A stretch of DNA of 64,000 nt from Bradyrhizobium semiaridum (GCF_020329505.1 NZ_JAGKJJ010000036.1:1-64000); one strand, 5' to 3'; shown: positions 17,000-27,200, counted from the first letter of the stretch. Translations and numbers: made by a program. Notes: generated by a model not told the origin, from the sequence alone.

Positions 17000-18166
17000 A
17001 TGAGTGATGCCGTTTCGATTACCCGCGATCTCGTCCGCTGCCCGTCCGTCACGCCCGCCGATGCCGGCGCGCTCGGCGTTCTCGAAGCCCTGCTGAAGCA
17101 AGCCGGCTTCGAGGTCCATCGCGTCACCTTCTCGGAGCCCGGCACCGCCGACATCGACAATCTCTATGCCCGGATCGGCAGCGCCGCGCCGCACATCACC
17201 TTCGCCGGCCACACCGACGTGGTGCCGCCCGGCGATGAGGCCGCGTGGTCGGTCGGCGCATTCTCCGGCGAGGTGAAGGACGGCTATCTCTACGGCCGCG
17301 GCGCGGTCGACATGAAGGGCGGCATCGCCTGCAGCGTCGCCGCGGTGCTGCAATATCTCAAGGACCATGGCGGCAGGCCGCGCGAAGACGGCGGGGGCTC
17401 GATCTCGTTCCTGATCACCGGCGACGAGGAGGACGTCTCGATCAACGGCACCGTCAAGTTGCTGAAATGGTGCGCCGAGCGCGGCGAGAAGTTCGACCAT
17501 TGCGTGCTCGGCGAGCCCTCCAATGTCGAGGTGCTCGGCGACATGATCAAGATCGGCCGGCGCGGCTCGCAATCCGGCACGCTCATTGTGGACGGCGTGC
17601 AGGGCCATGTCGCCTATCCGCATCGCGCCTCGAACCCGGTGCCCGATATCTCGCGGCTGATCGTGGCACTGAGCGACGAGCCGCTCGATCACGGCAGCGC
17701 CCAGTTCCAGGCCAGCAATCTCGAATTCACCACGGTCGATGTCGGCAACGCCGCAAGCAACGTGATCCCCGGCCAGGCGCGGGCGAAATTCAACATCCGC
17801 TACAACGACAACCACAGCCAGGAGAGCCTGCGCCGGCTGGTCGACGAGCGGCTCGCGAAAGCTTGCGGCAACCGCATCCGCGCCCGCATCGAATGGGCGC
17901 CGTCGAACTCCAACGTGTTCGTCACCAAGCCCGGCCCGTTCACCGACCTCGCGGTGTCGGCGATCGAGGAGGTCACCGGCCGCAAGCCGGAGCTCTCGAC
18001 ATCAGGCGGCACCTCGGATGCGCGCTTCATCTTCAGTCATTGCCCGGTGATCGAGTTCGGCCTGGTCGGCCAAACCATGCACCAGGTCGACGAGCGGACC
18101 CCGGTGTCCGACCTGGAGAAGCTGACGCGGATCTATCGCGGCATCCTCGACCGGTATTTTGCTTAG
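17000..18166 (+). CDS. dapE: Succinyl-diaminopimelate desuccinylase
   Basis: The 388-residue M20-family metallopeptidase has [12 protein letters not shown] (first zinc His and catalytic Asp, near residues 72-83), [13 protein letters not shown] (bridging Asp), [12 protein letters not shown] (general-base Glu) and SGGTSDARF (substrate binding). It hydrolyses N-succinyl-LL-diaminopimelate for lysine and peptidoglycan synthesis. GGGAGG 5 nt before the ATG fixes the start. Convergent truA-fmt-def lies downstream beyond a repeat. Confidence 0.96.
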   Translation: MSDAVSITRDLVRCPSVTPADAGALGVLEALLKQAGFEVHRVTFSEPGTADIDNLYARIGSAAPHITFAGHTDVVPPGDEAAWSVGAFSGEVKDGYLYGRGAVDMKGGIACSVAAVLQYLKDHGGRPREDGGGSISFLITGDEEDVSINGTVKLLKWCAERGEKFDHCVLGEPSNVEVLGDMIKIGRRGSQSGTLIVDGVQGHVAYPHRASNPVPDISRLIVALSDEPLDHGSAQFQASNLEFTTVDVGNAASNVIPGQARAKFNIRYNDNHSQESLRRLVDERLAKACGNRIRARIEWAPSNSNVFVTKPGPFTDLAVSAIEEVTGRKPELSTSGGTSDARFIFSHCPVIEFGLVGQTMHQVDERTPVSDLEKLTRIYRGILDRYFA

Positions 18167-18172
18167 TGCCTG

Positions 18173-18316
18173 CTCCCCTTTCCCCGTTCTTTACGGGGAG
18201 AGGGTCAGGGTGAGGGGCTGCTTCCGCGTATAAGGCGGCAGTCGAACTCGCGAAGGCTCCCCCTCACCCGGAACGCATCTGACGTTCCGACCTCTCCCCG
18301 CAAGCGGGGCGAGGTG
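18173..18316. repeat. GC-rich palindromic repeat, CTCCCC...GGGGAG type (copy 1)
   Basis: This repeat has a hairpin at each end (CCCCGTTCTTTACGGGG; CCCCGCAAGCGGGG) and a central pair of complementary runs, GGTGAGGGG and CCCCTCACC. Related copies are at 21954, 37762, 56895, 58581 and 62911, plus a half copy at 50564. It lies between convergent dapE and truA and may act as a bidirectional end-of-transcript structure. Confidence 0.8.
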
Positions 18317-18356
18317 AAAACCCCGAAAACAACCCCATGCACAGTAAGTATTGGGG

Positions 18357-19097
18357 TTACTGATAGTCTACACGCACCAGATATAGCCCCTCCGGCGGCG
18401 CGACTGGACCGCAGGCGGCGCGGTTGCGGGCTTTGAGCGCGGCGGCGAGGTCGTCGGCGCTCCAGCGGCCCTCGCCGACCCAGACCAGCGACCCGACCAT
18501 CGAGCGCACCTGGCTGTGCAGGAACGAGCGCGCCGATGTGACGATGTTGATGGCGTCGCCCTCGCGCGTGACGTCGAGCTGGTCGAGCGTCTTCTCCGGC
18601 GACTTGGCCTGGCACTCGGTGTCGCGGAAGGTCGTGAAGTCGTGCTTGCCGAGCAGCCGTTGCGCGGCCGCGTGCATCGCGCCGGCATCGAGTGCGCGCG
18701 GCACCCGCCAAACTCGGCCGATGTCGAGCGCAAGGTTGGCGCGGGTGTTGACGATCCGATAGAGATAATGCCGCTTGATCGCCGAGAAGCGCGCCTCGAA
18801 ATCGTCAGGCACGATCTCGGCTGCAAGCACGGCGATCGGATGCGGGCGCAAATGCGCGTTCAGCCCGTCGCGCAGGCGCCCGCGCGGAAACGATTTGGCG
18901 ATGTCGCAATGCGCGACCTGGCCGCGCGCATGAACGCCGGCGTCGGTACGCCCCGCGCCATGGACCCGCACATCCTCGCCGCAGATCGCCTTGACCGCGG
19001 CTTCCAGCGTGCCCTGCACGGTCGGCGCGGTGTCCTGGATCTGCCAGCCGGAGAACGGCGTGCCGTCATATTCGATGGTGAGCTTGTAGCGGGGCAT
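18357..19097 (-). CDS. truA: tRNA pseudouridine(38-40) synthase
   Basis: The 246-residue protein has the TruA signature [12 protein letters not shown] (catalytic Asp near residue 52) and [12 protein letters not shown], plus the C-terminal [19 protein letters not shown] block. It makes pseudouridine at positions 38-40 of the anticodon arm of many tRNAs. The ATG at 19097 overlaps the fmt stop by one base (TGATG), so truA is translationally coupled to fmt. The frame is open further upstream only because it runs antisense-free through fmt. Confidence 0.96.
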   Translation of the reverse strand: MPRYKLTIEYDGTPFSGWQIQDTAPTVQGTLEAAVKAICGEDVRVHGAGRTDAGVHARGQVAHCDIAKSFPRGRLRDGLNAHLRPHPIAVLAAEIVPDDFEARFSAIKRHYLYRIVNTRANLALDIGRVWRVPRALDAGAMHAAAQRLLGKHDFTTFRDTECQAKSPEKTLDQLDVTREGDAINIVTSARSFLHSQVRSMVGSLVWVGEGRWSADDLAAALKARNRAACGPVAPPEGLYLVRVDYQ

Positions 19098-20032
19098 CAG
19101 GCGAGCCGCGCAGGCGGCTTCAGCGGCGTGCCGCGCAGGAAGTCGGCGGCCTTCATCGGCGCCTTGCCGGCGCGCTGCAATTCGCGAATCCGGATCGCGC
19201 CGTCGCCGCAGGCGATCGCCAGATTGTCGTCGAGCACGTCGCCGGGCGCGCCCGACCCCTTGGCGAGCTCGCAGCGCAAAATCTTCAGCCGCACTGGCTC
19301 GCCCTCGCCGGCCAGTTCGCACCAGGCGCCCGGGAACGGCGACAGCCCGTGGATATACCGCAGCACCGCATGCGCCGGCCTGGACCAGTCGATCCGCGCC
19401 TCGGCCTTCTCGATCTTGGCGGCGTAGGTGACGCCGTCCTCGCTCTGCTTCGTGAGTAGCAAGCTGCCGCGCTCGAGCCCGGCCATCGCGCGCACCATCA
19501 GAGCGGCGCCGAGCGGCGCCAACGCGTCGTGCAGGTCGGATGCCGTCATGCTGTCGGAGATCGCCAGCCGCTCGGCCATCGCGACGTCGCCGGTGTCGAG
19601 GCCGACGTCCATCTTCATCACCATGACGCCGCTCTCGGCATCGCCGGCCATGATGGCGCGGTTGATCGGCGCGGCGCCGCGCCAGCGCGGCAGCAGCGAG
19701 GCGTGCAGGTTGAAGCAGCCGAGTTTTGGCGCATCGAGAATGGCCTGCGGCAGGATCATGCCGTAGGCGACGACGACCGCCGCGTCCGCGTCATGCGCGC
19801 GGAACTCCTCGAGCGCCTCGGCCGTCTTCAGCGTCTTCGGCGTCAGCACGGGAATGCCGAGCCGCCGCGCCTCCCGCTCGACCGGGGTCGGCTGCAACTG
19901 CAGCCCGCGCCGACCGGCGGGCTTCGGCGCGCGGGTGTAGACCGCCACCACCTCGTGACCGTGGGCCACGAGTTCCAGCAGCGTCGGCACCGCAAAATCG
20001 GGCGTGCCCATGAAAACAAGACGAAGCGGCAT
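19097..20032 (-). CDS. fmt: Methionyl-tRNA formyltransferase
   Basis: The 311-residue protein starts [21 protein letters not shown], the usual Fmt opening. The formyl-folate site is [22 protein letters not shown] (near residues 107-128) and a C-terminal OB-like domain follows. It formylates Met-tRNAfMet for initiation. It lies 4 bp downstream of def, which removes the formyl group after translation, and upstream of truA. This def-fmt-truA-dapE neighbourhood is common in alphaproteobacteria. Confidence 0.97.
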   Translation of the reverse strand: MPLRLVFMGTPDFAVPTLLELVAHGHEVVAVYTRAPKPAGRRGLQLQPTPVEREARRLGIPVLTPKTLKTAEALEEFRAHDADAAVVVAYGMILPQAILDAPKLGCFNLHASLLPRWRGAAPINRAIMAGDAESGVMVMKMDVGLDTGDVAMAERLAISDSMTASDLHDALAPLGAALMVRAMAGLERGSLLLTKQSEDGVTYAAKIEKAEARIDWSRPAHAVLRYIHGLSPFPGAWCELAGEGEPVRLKILRCELAKGSGAPGDVLDDNLAIACGDGAIRIRELQRAGKAPMKAADFLRGTPLKPPARLA

Positions 20033-20036
20033 GGCG

Positions 20037-20564
20037 CTACTCTGCCGCGCGCTTGGCGGCCTTCTCGAATTTCTTGAAGACGCGGTCGCGCTTCAGCTTC
20101 GACAAATAGTCCACGAACAGCACGCCGTTGAGATGGTCGATCTCGTGCTGGATGCAGGTGGCGTAGAGCCCCTCCGCGTCTTCCTCGTGCAGCTTGCCGT
20201 CGAGATCGAGGAAGCGCACGCGCACCCGCGCCGGGCGCTCGACCTCCTCGTAATATTCGGGAATCGAGAGGCAACCTTCCTCGTAGACCGACAGTTCCTC
20301 GGACCGCGCCACGATCTCCGGATTGATGAAGACGCGCGGCTTCGCCTGCGTTTCGCCGTTCTCGTCACGCTTGGCGAGGTCCATGGTGATCAGCCGCAGC
20401 GGCTCAGCGACTTGGATCGCCGCGAGCCCGATGCCGGGCGCGTCGTACATGGTCTCCAGCATGTCGTCGGCCAGCTTGCGGATTTCCGGCGTCACCTTCT
20501 CGATCGGTTTCGACACCAGCCGCAACTGCTTGTCCGGCAGGATGATGATTTCTCTTAATGCCAT
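20037..20564 (-). CDS. def: Peptide deformylase
   Basis: The 175-residue metalloenzyme shows all three motifs: GIGLAAIQV (motif 1, near residues 45-53), EEGCLSIP (motif 2, Cys ligand) and QHEIDHLNG (motif 3, two His ligands and the catalytic Glu). It removes the N-formyl group from nascent proteins. It is the first gene of the def-fmt-truA operon, and its promoter lies in the 171-bp gap shared with rmuC. Confidence 0.97.
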   Translation of the reverse strand: MALREIIILPDKQLRLVSKPIEKVTPEIRKLADDMLETMYDAPGIGLAAIQVAEPLRLITMDLAKRDENGETQAKPRVFINPEIVARSEELSVYEEGCLSIPEYYEEVERPARVRVRFLDLDGKLHEEDAEGLYATCIQHEIDHLNGVLFVDYLSKLKRDRVFKKFEKAAKRAAE

Positions 20565-20625
20565 GGCGGCGATTTAAGCCGCTGACTTGATGGGGTCAAT
20601 GCGCCCCGGAACCGGTCAAGCGGGC

Positions 20626-20659
20626 GTTAACCACGTTTCTTCACACGCCGTTAACCACG
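20626..20659. promoter_or_regulatory. Direct repeats GTTAACCACG between def and rmuC
   Basis: Two perfect copies of GTTAACCACG lie at 20626-20635 and 20650-20659, 24 bp apart. Each contains the palindrome GTTAAC. They lie in the AT-rich divergent region about 60-90 bp from both start codons, so they could be a binding site for a dimeric regulator. The regulator is unknown. Confidence 0.4.
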
Positions 20660-20735
20660 AAATTTAACGATCGATTAGGCATAAATGTTCCCTCTTCGTT
20701 CGCAGCCGGCCGCGAATCGGGGTACAACGGCCGGC

Positions 20736-21944
20736 ATGAACGAGATTCTCCTCACCATCGGCGACCTGCCGGTCCGCGTCTCCGACGCGTTAATCGGCCT
20801 TGGCATGCTGGCGCTGATCCTGCTGCTCACCATCGCGATCGTCATCGTGCGGGCAAGCCGGCACGGCGCGGAACTGGCGATGGCCCAGACCATCCGCGCC
20901 GACGAGCTGGAAGAGCGGCTCGCCGCCGTGCTGCGCGCCCAGAGCGAATCCTCCGGGCGGGTCGACGCGATGGCGCAGGCGCTCGCCGGCCGCCAGGCCG
21001 AGATGGCGCGCGCCGTCAACGAGCGGCTGGATTCGGTCACCCACCGGGTCGGCCAATCGATGGAACAATCGACCCGCAACACCATGGACTCGCTGCGCGT
21101 GCTGCACGAGCGGCTCGGGATCATCGATCACGCCCACAAGAACCTGAACGAGCTCACCACCCAGGTCACGACGTTGCGCGATGTGCTCGCCAACAAGCAG
21201 TCGCGCGGCGCGTTCGGCCAGGCGCGGATGGAGGCGATCGTCCAGGATGGCCTGCCGCAGGGCTCCTACGAGTTCCAGCACACGCTGAGCACGGGCAAGC
21301 GGCCGGACTGCGTGGTGTTCCTGCCGGACCAGCGCCCGCTCTGCATCGACGCGAAGTTTCCGCTGGAGGCGATGACCGCGCTGCACGACGCGCGCAGCGA
21401 CGACGAGCGCAAATTCGCCAGCCAGCGGCTGCGCGCCGATGTGCTCAAGCATGTCAGCGACATCGCGGAGAAATATTTGATCCCGGGCGAGACCCAGGAC
21501 ACCGCGCTGATGTTCGTGCCGTCGGAATCGGTCTATGCCGAGATCCATGACGGGTTCGACGACGTGGTGCAGAAGGCTTACCGTGCCCGCGTCGTGCTGG
21601 TGTCGCCCTCGCTCTTGATGCTGGCGATCCAGGTGATGCAGCAGATCCTGAAGGATGCCCGCATCCGCGACGCCGCCGACCAGATCCGCAACGAGGTGAT
21701 GCATCTCGGCGACGACCTCGGCCGCCTGCGCGAGCGCGTGCTCAAGCTGCAAACCCATTTCGGCCAGGTCAACGAGGACGTCAGGCAGATCCTGATCTCC
21801 GCCGACAAGATCGAAAAGCGCGCCGGCCGCATCGAGGAGCTCGACTTCAGCAAGTCCGAAGCTCCGATCGAAGTCCCCCGCTTTGTCAAGGGCGCAACAC
21901 AAGAACTGTTCCCCGCCCCGCGCAAGCTGCAGGCGGGGGAGTAG
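20736..21944 (+). CDS. rmuC: DNA recombination protein RmuC homologue
   Basis: The 402-residue protein begins with a membrane anchor (IGLGMLALILLLTIAIVIV), then a long coiled coil (about 40-140), and then the RmuC nuclease-like domain with GSYEFQHTLSTGKRPDCVVFLPDQRPLCIDAKFPLEAM; the D and DAK residues are typical of the PD-(D/E)xK fold. RmuC limits sequence inversions between short repeats in E. coli. I favour the ATG at 20736; an in-frame ATG at 20685 would add 17 residues. Confidence 0.9.
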   Translation: MNEILLTIGDLPVRVSDALIGLGMLALILLLTIAIVIVRASRHGAELAMAQTIRADELEERLAAVLRAQSESSGRVDAMAQALAGRQAEMARAVNERLDSVTHRVGQSMEQSTRNTMDSLRVLHERLGIIDHAHKNLNELTTQVTTLRDVLANKQSRGAFGQARMEAIVQDGLPQGSYEFQHTLSTGKRPDCVVFLPDQRPLCIDAKFPLEAMTALHDARSDDERKFASQRLRADVLKHVSDIAEKYLIPGETQDTALMFVPSESVYAEIHDGFDDVVQKAYRARVVLVSPSLLMLAIQVMQQILKDARIRDAADQIRNEVMHLGDDLGRLRERVLKLQTHFGQVNEDVRQILISADKIEKRAGRIEELDFSKSEAPIEVPRFVKGATQELFPAPRKLQAGE

Positions 21945-21953
21945 CCACGGAGT

Positions 21954-22097
21954 CACCTCGCCCGCGCGCGGGGAGAAGTCGAAATTCGCGCATCGCGCGA
22001 ATTTCGGGTGAGGGGAAGCCTCCGCATGCGACCCCGTCCGAATTCGCTCAAGCAGCCCCTCACCCCCACCTCTCCCCGCGAAAGAGCGGGGAGAGGG
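21954..22097. repeat. GC-rich palindromic repeat (copy 2)
   Basis: The left end CACCTCGCCCGCGCGCGGGGAG and right end CTCTCCCCGCGAAAGAGCGGGGAGAG flank a central hairpin, GAAATTCGCGC/GCGCGAATTTC. It belongs to the same family as copy 1. It fills the rmuC-ampG gap. Confidence 0.75.
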
Positions 22098-22135
22098 AGC
22101 GGAGGCAGCGTCGCTCGAATCTGCTAACAGGAGGC

Positions 22136-23506
22136 ATGACCGCACCTGAAGCGACGTCGGACGTATCTGCAAAGATGGCACCGAAGCCCACCTCCTGGCG
22201 CGACAGCCTTGCTGTGTACCTGCAGCCGCGGGTGCTGATCGTGCTGCTGCTCGGTTTCTCCTCTGGCCTGCCACTGGCGCTGTCGGGCTCGACGTTGCAG
22301 GTGTGGATGAAGGAATCCGGCGTCGATCTCGGCACCATCGGGCTGCTGGCGCTGATCGGAACGCCCTACACGCTCAAGTTCCTGTGGGCGCCGCTGGTCG
22401 ATGCGCTGCATGTGCCGCTGTTCACCCAGATGTTCGGGCGCCGCCGCGGCTGGCTGCTGTTCTCGCAGCTGCTGCTGATCGCCGCGATCCTGGTGCTGGC
22501 GATGGCCGATCCGGCGGGCTCGCCATGGTTCGCTGCCTTTGCCGCGCTGCTGGTGGCGACGACGTCGTCGACGCAGGACATCGTGGTCGACGCGTTCCGC
22601 GTCGAGAGCCTGCCCGAGAGCGAGCAGGCCGCCGGCATGGCATCCTATGTCGCGGCCTATCGCGTCGGCATGCTGGTCTCGACCGCGGGCGCATTGTTCA
22701 TCGTCAGCGGCTTCGAATCGTCGGGCCTTGCGCGTCCATCGGCGTGGATGTGGGGCTATGTGGTGATGGCGGCGATGATCCTGATCGGCGTCGTCACCGC
22801 CCTTGCCGCCACCGAGCCGGCGCAATCGCGGGACGCCGAAGCCGCCACCCATGCCCAGAATGCGGCGCAACGCGTGTTCCACGCCGCGCTCGGCGCGTTC
22901 TCCGAGTTCCTGACCCGCAAGGACGCCTTCGCCGCGTTGGCCTTCGTGGTGCTGTTCAAGTTCACCGACGCGTTCTCCGGCACCATGACCGCGCCGTTCG
23001 TGATCGACATCGGCTTCTCCAAGGTCGACTACGCCGCGATCGTGAAGGGCGTCGGCCTCGCCGCGACGCTGATCGGCGGCTTTGCCGGCGGCTTCGTGGC
23101 GCGGCGCTACCCCCTCGCGACCAGCCTCTGGATCGGCGGCGTGCTGCAGGCGCTGGCCAATCTCTCCTTCTCCTGGCTCGCCCATGTCGGCGTCAATCAA
23201 TGGGCGCTGGCGCTCGCGATCACCGCGGAGAACTTCACCAGCGCGATCGGCACCGTGATCTTCGTCGCCTATCTCTCGGCGCTGTGCCGCAATCCGCTGC
23301 ACACCGCGACCCAGTACGCGCTGCTCACCGCGCTCGCCGCGGTCGGCCGCACCTATCTGTCATCGGGTGCCGGCTATGTGGCGCAGTATGTCGGCTGGTC
23401 GGCGTTCTTTGTGATCTGCGTGCTGGTCGCGATCCCGAGCCTGCTGCTGCTCGCCTGGCTGCAACGGCGGGGGCATTTCGACGAGCTCGGGCCGGTGCGG
23501 GTTTAG
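22136..23506 (+). CDS. ampG: AmpG-type muropeptide MFS permease
   Basis: The 456-residue protein has about 12-14 hydrophobic segments. GFSSGLPLALSGSTLQVWMKESGVDLGTIGLLALIGTPYTLKFLWAPLVD at residues 38-87 is the AmpG signature region; SSTQDIVVDAFRVE follows. AmpG imports GlcNAc-anhydroMurNAc peptides released from the wall, for recycling and for beta-lactamase signalling. AGGAGG sits just before the ATG. It is monocistronic, with repeats on both sides. It is closer to AmpG than to general sugar permeases, but the substrate is inferred. Confidence 0.85.
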   Translation: MTAPEATSDVSAKMAPKPTSWRDSLAVYLQPRVLIVLLLGFSSGLPLALSGSTLQVWMKESGVDLGTIGLLALIGTPYTLKFLWAPLVDALHVPLFTQMFGRRRGWLLFSQLLLIAAILVLAMADPAGSPWFAAFAALLVATTSSTQDIVVDAFRVESLPESEQAAGMASYVAAYRVGMLVSTAGALFIVSGFESSGLARPSAWMWGYVVMAAMILIGVVTALAATEPAQSRDAEAATHAQNAAQRVFHAALGAFSEFLTRKDAFAALAFVVLFKFTDAFSGTMTAPFVIDIGFSKVDYAAIVKGVGLAATLIGGFAGGFVARRYPLATSLWIGGVLQALANLSFSWLAHVGVNQWALALAITAENFTSAIGTVIFVAYLSALCRNPLHTATQYALLTALAAVGRTYLSSGAGYVAQYVGWSAFFVICVLVAIPSLLLLAWLQRRGHFDELGPVRV

Positions 23507-23544
23507 CTCAGGGTGACGATGATGGAATTGCGGTAAGCCTCCCC

Positions 23545-23665
23545 GTCGTCCTGGCGAAAGCCAGGACCCATAACCACCGAATCTGATTGAGAGCGGGATA
23601 GTGGCCCCAGCGTCGCGCAACACCAAGCAGTTGGGATAATGGGTCCTGGCTTTCGCCAGGACGAC
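23545..23665. repeat. 121-bp element with 27-bp terminal inverted repeats (copy 2)
   Basis: The ends GTCGTCCTGGCGAAAGCCAG and CTGGCTTTCGCCAGGACGAC are part of perfect 27-bp inverted repeats. Each end forms CCTGGC-GAAA-GCCAGG. The interior matches the reverse complement of copy 3 (60619-60739) over most of its length, and both are exactly 121 bp. It lies between ampG and a convergent secreted-protein gene. Confidence 0.9.
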
Positions 23666-23718
23666 GCTGAACGTTTGGTGCCGCTCATGGGCGATGACAG
23701 CGGAATTGGGGCGCGAGC

Positions 23719-24144
23719 CTACTTCGTCACCACGCTCCACTTTGTGACGATGGCTTCGCTGACCTGGCCGGCGTCCTGGGCGCAGGCGACCTCGTCGATC
23801 TTCACCGAGATTTCCTTGCCGACGAGCCGCTTGAGCTGCGTGGTCTGCGCGTCGCTGGTGGTGACGAGCTGGAAGGTCTCGGGACCGGTCTCGAGGTTGC
23901 AGAGGCCGTTCGGCGCCGGCAGGCGGCGCGGCTCGCTGGTGATCTGGTAGGTCGCGACCCGCTTGCCCTGCTTGCCGGCACGCACCCGCAGGGCGCTGAG
24001 TTCCCCCGACAGCACGTCGCCGGCATGGATCGGCTTGCCGGGCTTCTGCGGCACGTCGGCCTGCTGCGCTATCGCGCAGGGGGACGCCAGAGTTACCGCC
24101 AGAAGCGCAAAGCTCAGGCGGACGCCGAATCGGTATGTCGTCAT
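23719..24144 (-). CDS. Small secreted protein of unknown function
   Basis: The 141-residue product starts with a signal peptide (MTTYRFGVRLSFALLAVTLASPCAIA, cleavage near residue 26). The mature part (PGKPIHAGDVLSGELSALRVRAGKQGKRVATYQITSEPRRLPAPNGLCNLETGPETFQLVTTSDAQTTQLKRLVGKEISVKIDEVACAQDAGQVSEAIVTKWSV) contains two Cys that may form a disulfide. I do not recognise a family. The start at 24144 is chosen for the signal peptide; the frame continues to 24207. Confidence 0.65.
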   Translation of the reverse strand: MTTYRFGVRLSFALLAVTLASPCAIAQQADVPQKPGKPIHAGDVLSGELSALRVRAGKQGKRVATYQITSEPRRLPAPNGLCNLETGPETFQLVTTSDAQTTQLKRLVGKEISVKIDEVACAQDAGQVSEAIVTKWSVVTK

Positions 24145-24284
24145 GTCGAGTGAATCCGTATTTGATTCGCGAGCAGCGTGAATGACCGTCCCCGAATCGT
24201 CATCCACCCTATCACATTGTTTCAGCGCGGCCTCTTCAGATGCCCAACGGGCATCGCCGCGTCCGGCCTTTTGAACCTTTGGCG

Positions 24285-24890
24285 CTAGAATAGCGTCCGC
24301 TGCCGCATCGCAGCCGATAGCGTACCTTCGTCGAGATAATCAAGCTCGCCGCCGACCGGGACGCCATGCGCCAGCCGCGTCACCCGCACATTGGCTTCCG
24401 ATAACAGGTCGGTGATGTAATGCGCCGTGGTCTGGCCGTCGACGGTGGCATTGAGCGCCAGGATGATCTCGCTGACCTCAGGCGCATGCGCGCGTGCCAC
24501 CAACTGATCGATGGTGAGGTCCTGCGGGCCGACGCCGTCGAGCGGCGACAGCGTCGCGCCCAGCACGTGATAGCGGCCATTGGTCGCGTTGGCGCGTTCC
24601 AGCGCCCAGAGATCGGCAACATCGGCGACCACGACAATGATCGAGGGATCGCGGCGTGGATCGGTGCATACCGTGCAGGGATTATGTGTATCGATGTTGC
24701 CGCAGGTCTTGCAGACCTGGATCTTGTCGATCGCCACCTGCAGCGCCGCGGTCAGGGGCGTCATCAGCGCTTCGCGCTTCTTGATCAGGTGCAGCGCCGC
24801 GCGCCGCGCCGAGCGCGGCCCAAGCCCGGGCAAACGCGCCAGGAGCTGGATCAGGCGTTCAATCTCGGGGCCGGCAACGCTTGCGGGCAT
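24285..24890 (-). CDS. recR: Recombination mediator RecR
   Basis: The 201-residue protein has the helix-hairpin-helix [22 protein letters not shown] (residues 17-38), a four-Cys zinc finger ([17 protein letters not shown]) and a Toprim domain ([15 protein letters not shown]). With RecO and RecF it loads RecA on gapped DNA. I start at 24890 because the frame upstream runs through a palindromic repeat (24893-24941). It is the last gene of the dnaX-ybaB-recR series. Confidence 0.96.
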   Translation of the reverse strand: MPASVAGPEIERLIQLLARLPGLGPRSARRAALHLIKKREALMTPLTAALQVAIDKIQVCKTCGNIDTHNPCTVCTDPRRDPSIIVVVADVADLWALERANATNGRYHVLGATLSPLDGVGPQDLTIDQLVARAHAPEVSEIILALNATVDGQTTAHYITDLLSEANVRVTRLAHGVPVGGELDYLDEGTLSAAMRQRTLF

Positions 24891-24892
24891 TA

Positions 24893-24941
24893 GAGCATGA
24901 TCCGGAAAAGTGCGAAGCGGTTTTCCGAGAAGATCATGCTC
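24893..24941. repeat. Palindromic repeat with GAGCATGATC ends
   Basis: GAGCATGATC (24893-24902) and GATCATGCTC (24932-24941) are perfect inverted copies enclosing CGGAAAAG and CGGTTTTCCG. The repeat starts 3 bp upstream of the recR ATG, so any ribosome binding site must lie inside it. This type is widespread in Rhizobiales, to my knowledge. Confidence 0.75.
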
Positions 24942-24983
24942 AAACAAAGAGCCAAGCGATGATTCATCTTGATCTCACCGCAC

Positions 24984-25304
24984 CTATGTCGGACCGAATC
25001 CCGGCGGCAGGCCGAGGCCGCCGGTGAGCGCCATCATCTTTTCCTGCATCGCGGTCTCGGCCTTGCGGCGCGCATCGCCCAGCGCGGTGACGAGCAGGTC
25101 CTCGAGCACCTCGCGCTCTTCTTCCTTCATCAGCGAGGGATCGATCTTGACGCCCTTCACCTCCATCTTCGCGGTCATGCGGACCGCGACCAGGCCGCCG
25201 CCGGAAATGCCCTCGACCTCGACATTGCCGAGTTCGTCCTGCATCGCCTGCATCTTCGATTGCAGCTGCGCTGCCTGCTTCATCATGCCGAGAAAATCAG
25301 CCAT
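24984..25304 (-). CDS. ybaB: YbaB/EbfC nucleoid-associated protein
   Basis: The 106-residue protein starts [26 protein letters not shown] (coiled-coil tweezers arm) and has [29 protein letters not shown], the YbaB core. EbfC-family proteins are dimers that bind DNA. It lies 21 bp after dnaX and before recR, the standard order. The C-terminal GLPPGFGPT tail is unstructured. Confidence 0.95.
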   Translation of the reverse strand: MADFLGMMKQAAQLQSKMQAMQDELGNVEVEGISGGGLVAVRMTAKMEVKGVKIDPSLMKEEEREVLEDLLVTALGDARRKAETAMQEKMMALTGGLGLPPGFGPT

Positions 25305-25325
25305 GGCTCAATCCCTGTGACCAGA

Positions 25326-27176
25326 TCAATCGTCGTCGCTGTCGGAAGTTTCAATCGCGTCTTCGCCGGCGGCATCCGCGACCGGGACCTCGGCGGCCAG
25401 GCGGCGAACCTCGATCACCTTGGTGCCGGGAAATCGCGCCAGCACCTCCTGCACCCGCGGATCGGCCTCGGCGGCGCGCTGATGCTCGCTGCGCGCCTGT
25501 TCGTTCTGCGAGCGCACCGTCGGCTGGCCGGCCTCGTTGGAGATGATCACGGTCCAGCGCCGCCCGGTCCATAGTTCGAGCTTGCGCGACAGATCGGTGA
25601 CCAGCGCGCGCTGGGCTTTCGGCTCCAGCGCGATCTCGAGCTGGCCGTCCTCGATGCGCACCAGCCGCACATCGGCTTCCAGCGCGGCCTTCGTCATGAT
25701 GTCGCGCTTCTCGCCGGCGAGCGCGATCAGTTGCGGAAAGCTCGATATCCGCAGCGCGGGTGTCGCACCGGCTGCAGGCGCGGCCATCTGCGGCCGCGCC
25801 GCGAGATCGGCGCGCGGCGCGCCCTGCGGCGCGCGGACCGGCGCGGAGGATGCCGCAGACATCGCCGATGTCGGCGCGCCGCGTGACGCCGCTGAAGCCC
25901 CTGATGATATCGCGGGCGCCGAGCCGCCGCCATTCTGCTCGATCATCCGGATGACTTCGTCCGGCGTCGGCAGGTCGGCGACATAGGCGATCCGCACCAG
26001 CACCATTTCCGCCGCCGCCGCGGGCCGCGTCGCGGTCTGCACCTCGGCGATGCCCTTGAGCAGCATCTGCCACATCCGCGACAGCACGCGCGTCGACAGC
26101 TTGGCCGCATACTCGCGCGCGCGGACGCGCTCGGTCTCGCCGAACGCGACATTGTCTGCGGTCGCGGGGACGAACTTCACGCGGGTGACGAAATTGACGA
26201 ACTCGGCGAGATCGGACAGCACCACGACCGGATCGGCGCCGACGTCGTATTGCGCGCGGAACTCGGCGAAGGCGCTGGCGATGTCGCCACGCGCCAGCGA
26301 ATCGAAGAGGTCGATGACGCGGGTGCGGTCGGCGAGGCCGAGCATCTGCCTGACCGCATCGGCCTTCACCTGGCCGGCGGCATGCGCGATCGCCTGGTCG
26401 AACAGCGACAGCGAGTCGCGCACCGAGCCTTCGGCGGCACGCGCGATGATGCCGAGCGCCTCCGGCTCGACCCCGACGCCTTCCTTGGCCGCGATATTGC
26501 CGAGGTGCTTCATCAGCACGTCGGCCTCGACGCGGCGCAGGTCGAAGCGCTGGCAGCGCGACAGCACCGTGATCGGCACCTTGCGGATCTCGGTGGTGGC
26601 GAACACGAATTTTGCGTGCTCCGGCGGCTCCTCCAGCGTCTTCAGGAAGGCGTTGAACGCCGCCGTCGACAGCATGTGGACTTCGTCGATGATGTAGACC
26701 TTGTAGCGCGCGCTGGCCGGCGCGTAGCGCACGCTGTCGTTGATCTGGCGGACATCGTCGACGCCGGTGTGGGAGGCGGCGTCCATCTCCAGCACGTCCA
26801 TGTGCCGGCTTTCCATGATCGCCTGGCAGTGCACGCCGAGGTCGGGCATGTGGATGGTCGGCCCCTGCACCGAACCGTCCGGCTTCTCGTAGTTCAGCGC
26901 GCGGGCAAGAATGCGGGCGGTCGTGGTCTTGCCGACCCCGCGCACCCCGGTCAGGATCCAGGCCTGCGGAATCCGCCCGGTCTCGAACGCGTTCGAGACG
27001 GTGCGCACCATGGCCTCCTGGCCGATCAGGTCCTCGAAGCTGGAGGGGCGGTATTTGCGGGCGAGGACGCGGTAGGGCCTGGCGGCATCCGCCGCGCCCA
27101 AATCGAAACCGCCTTGGTCAAAGCTGCCTTGGCCTGCACCGTCGGACGAGTGGGGAGGGTCGCCAGCGTCGTTCAT
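25326..27176 (-). CDS. dnaX: DNA polymerase III subunit gamma/tau
   Basis: The 616-residue clamp-loader ATPase has Walker A GVRGVGKTT (residues 77-85), Walker B VYIIDEVHML, a sensor 1 TTEIRKVPITVLSRC region with the SRC arginine finger, and a long Ala-rich C-terminal region (about 410-616) with a tau-type domain. It loads the beta clamp. Of the usual zinc-module Cys, I see only one in the LNYEKPDG...GVHC segment, which seems to be normal for alphaproteobacterial DnaX. A repeat and the SRP RNA gene precede it. Confidence 0.96.
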   Translation of the reverse strand: MNDAGDPPHSSDGAGQGSFDQGGFDLGAADAARPYRVLARKYRPSSFEDLIGQEAMVRTVSNAFETGRIPQAWILTGVRGVGKTTTARILARALNYEKPDGSVQGPTIHMPDLGVHCQAIMESRHMDVLEMDAASHTGVDDVRQINDSVRYAPASARYKVYIIDEVHMLSTAAFNAFLKTLEEPPEHAKFVFATTEIRKVPITVLSRCQRFDLRRVEADVLMKHLGNIAAKEGVGVEPEALGIIARAAEGSVRDSLSLFDQAIAHAAGQVKADAVRQMLGLADRTRVIDLFDSLARGDIASAFAEFRAQYDVGADPVVVLSDLAEFVNFVTRVKFVPATADNVAFGETERVRAREYAAKLSTRVLSRMWQMLLKGIAEVQTATRPAAAAEMVLVRIAYVADLPTPDEVIRMIEQNGGGSAPAISSGASAASRGAPTSAMSAASSAPVRAPQGAPRADLAARPQMAAPAAGATPALRISSFPQLIALAGEKRDIMTKAALEADVRLVRIEDGQLEIALEPKAQRALVTDLSRKLELWTGRRWTVIISNEAGQPTVRSQNEQARSEHQRAAEADPRVQEVLARFPGTKVIEVRRLAAEVPVADAAGEDAIETSDSDDD

Positions 27177-27200
27177 GCGTCGATCCGCAACTTGATCTCT

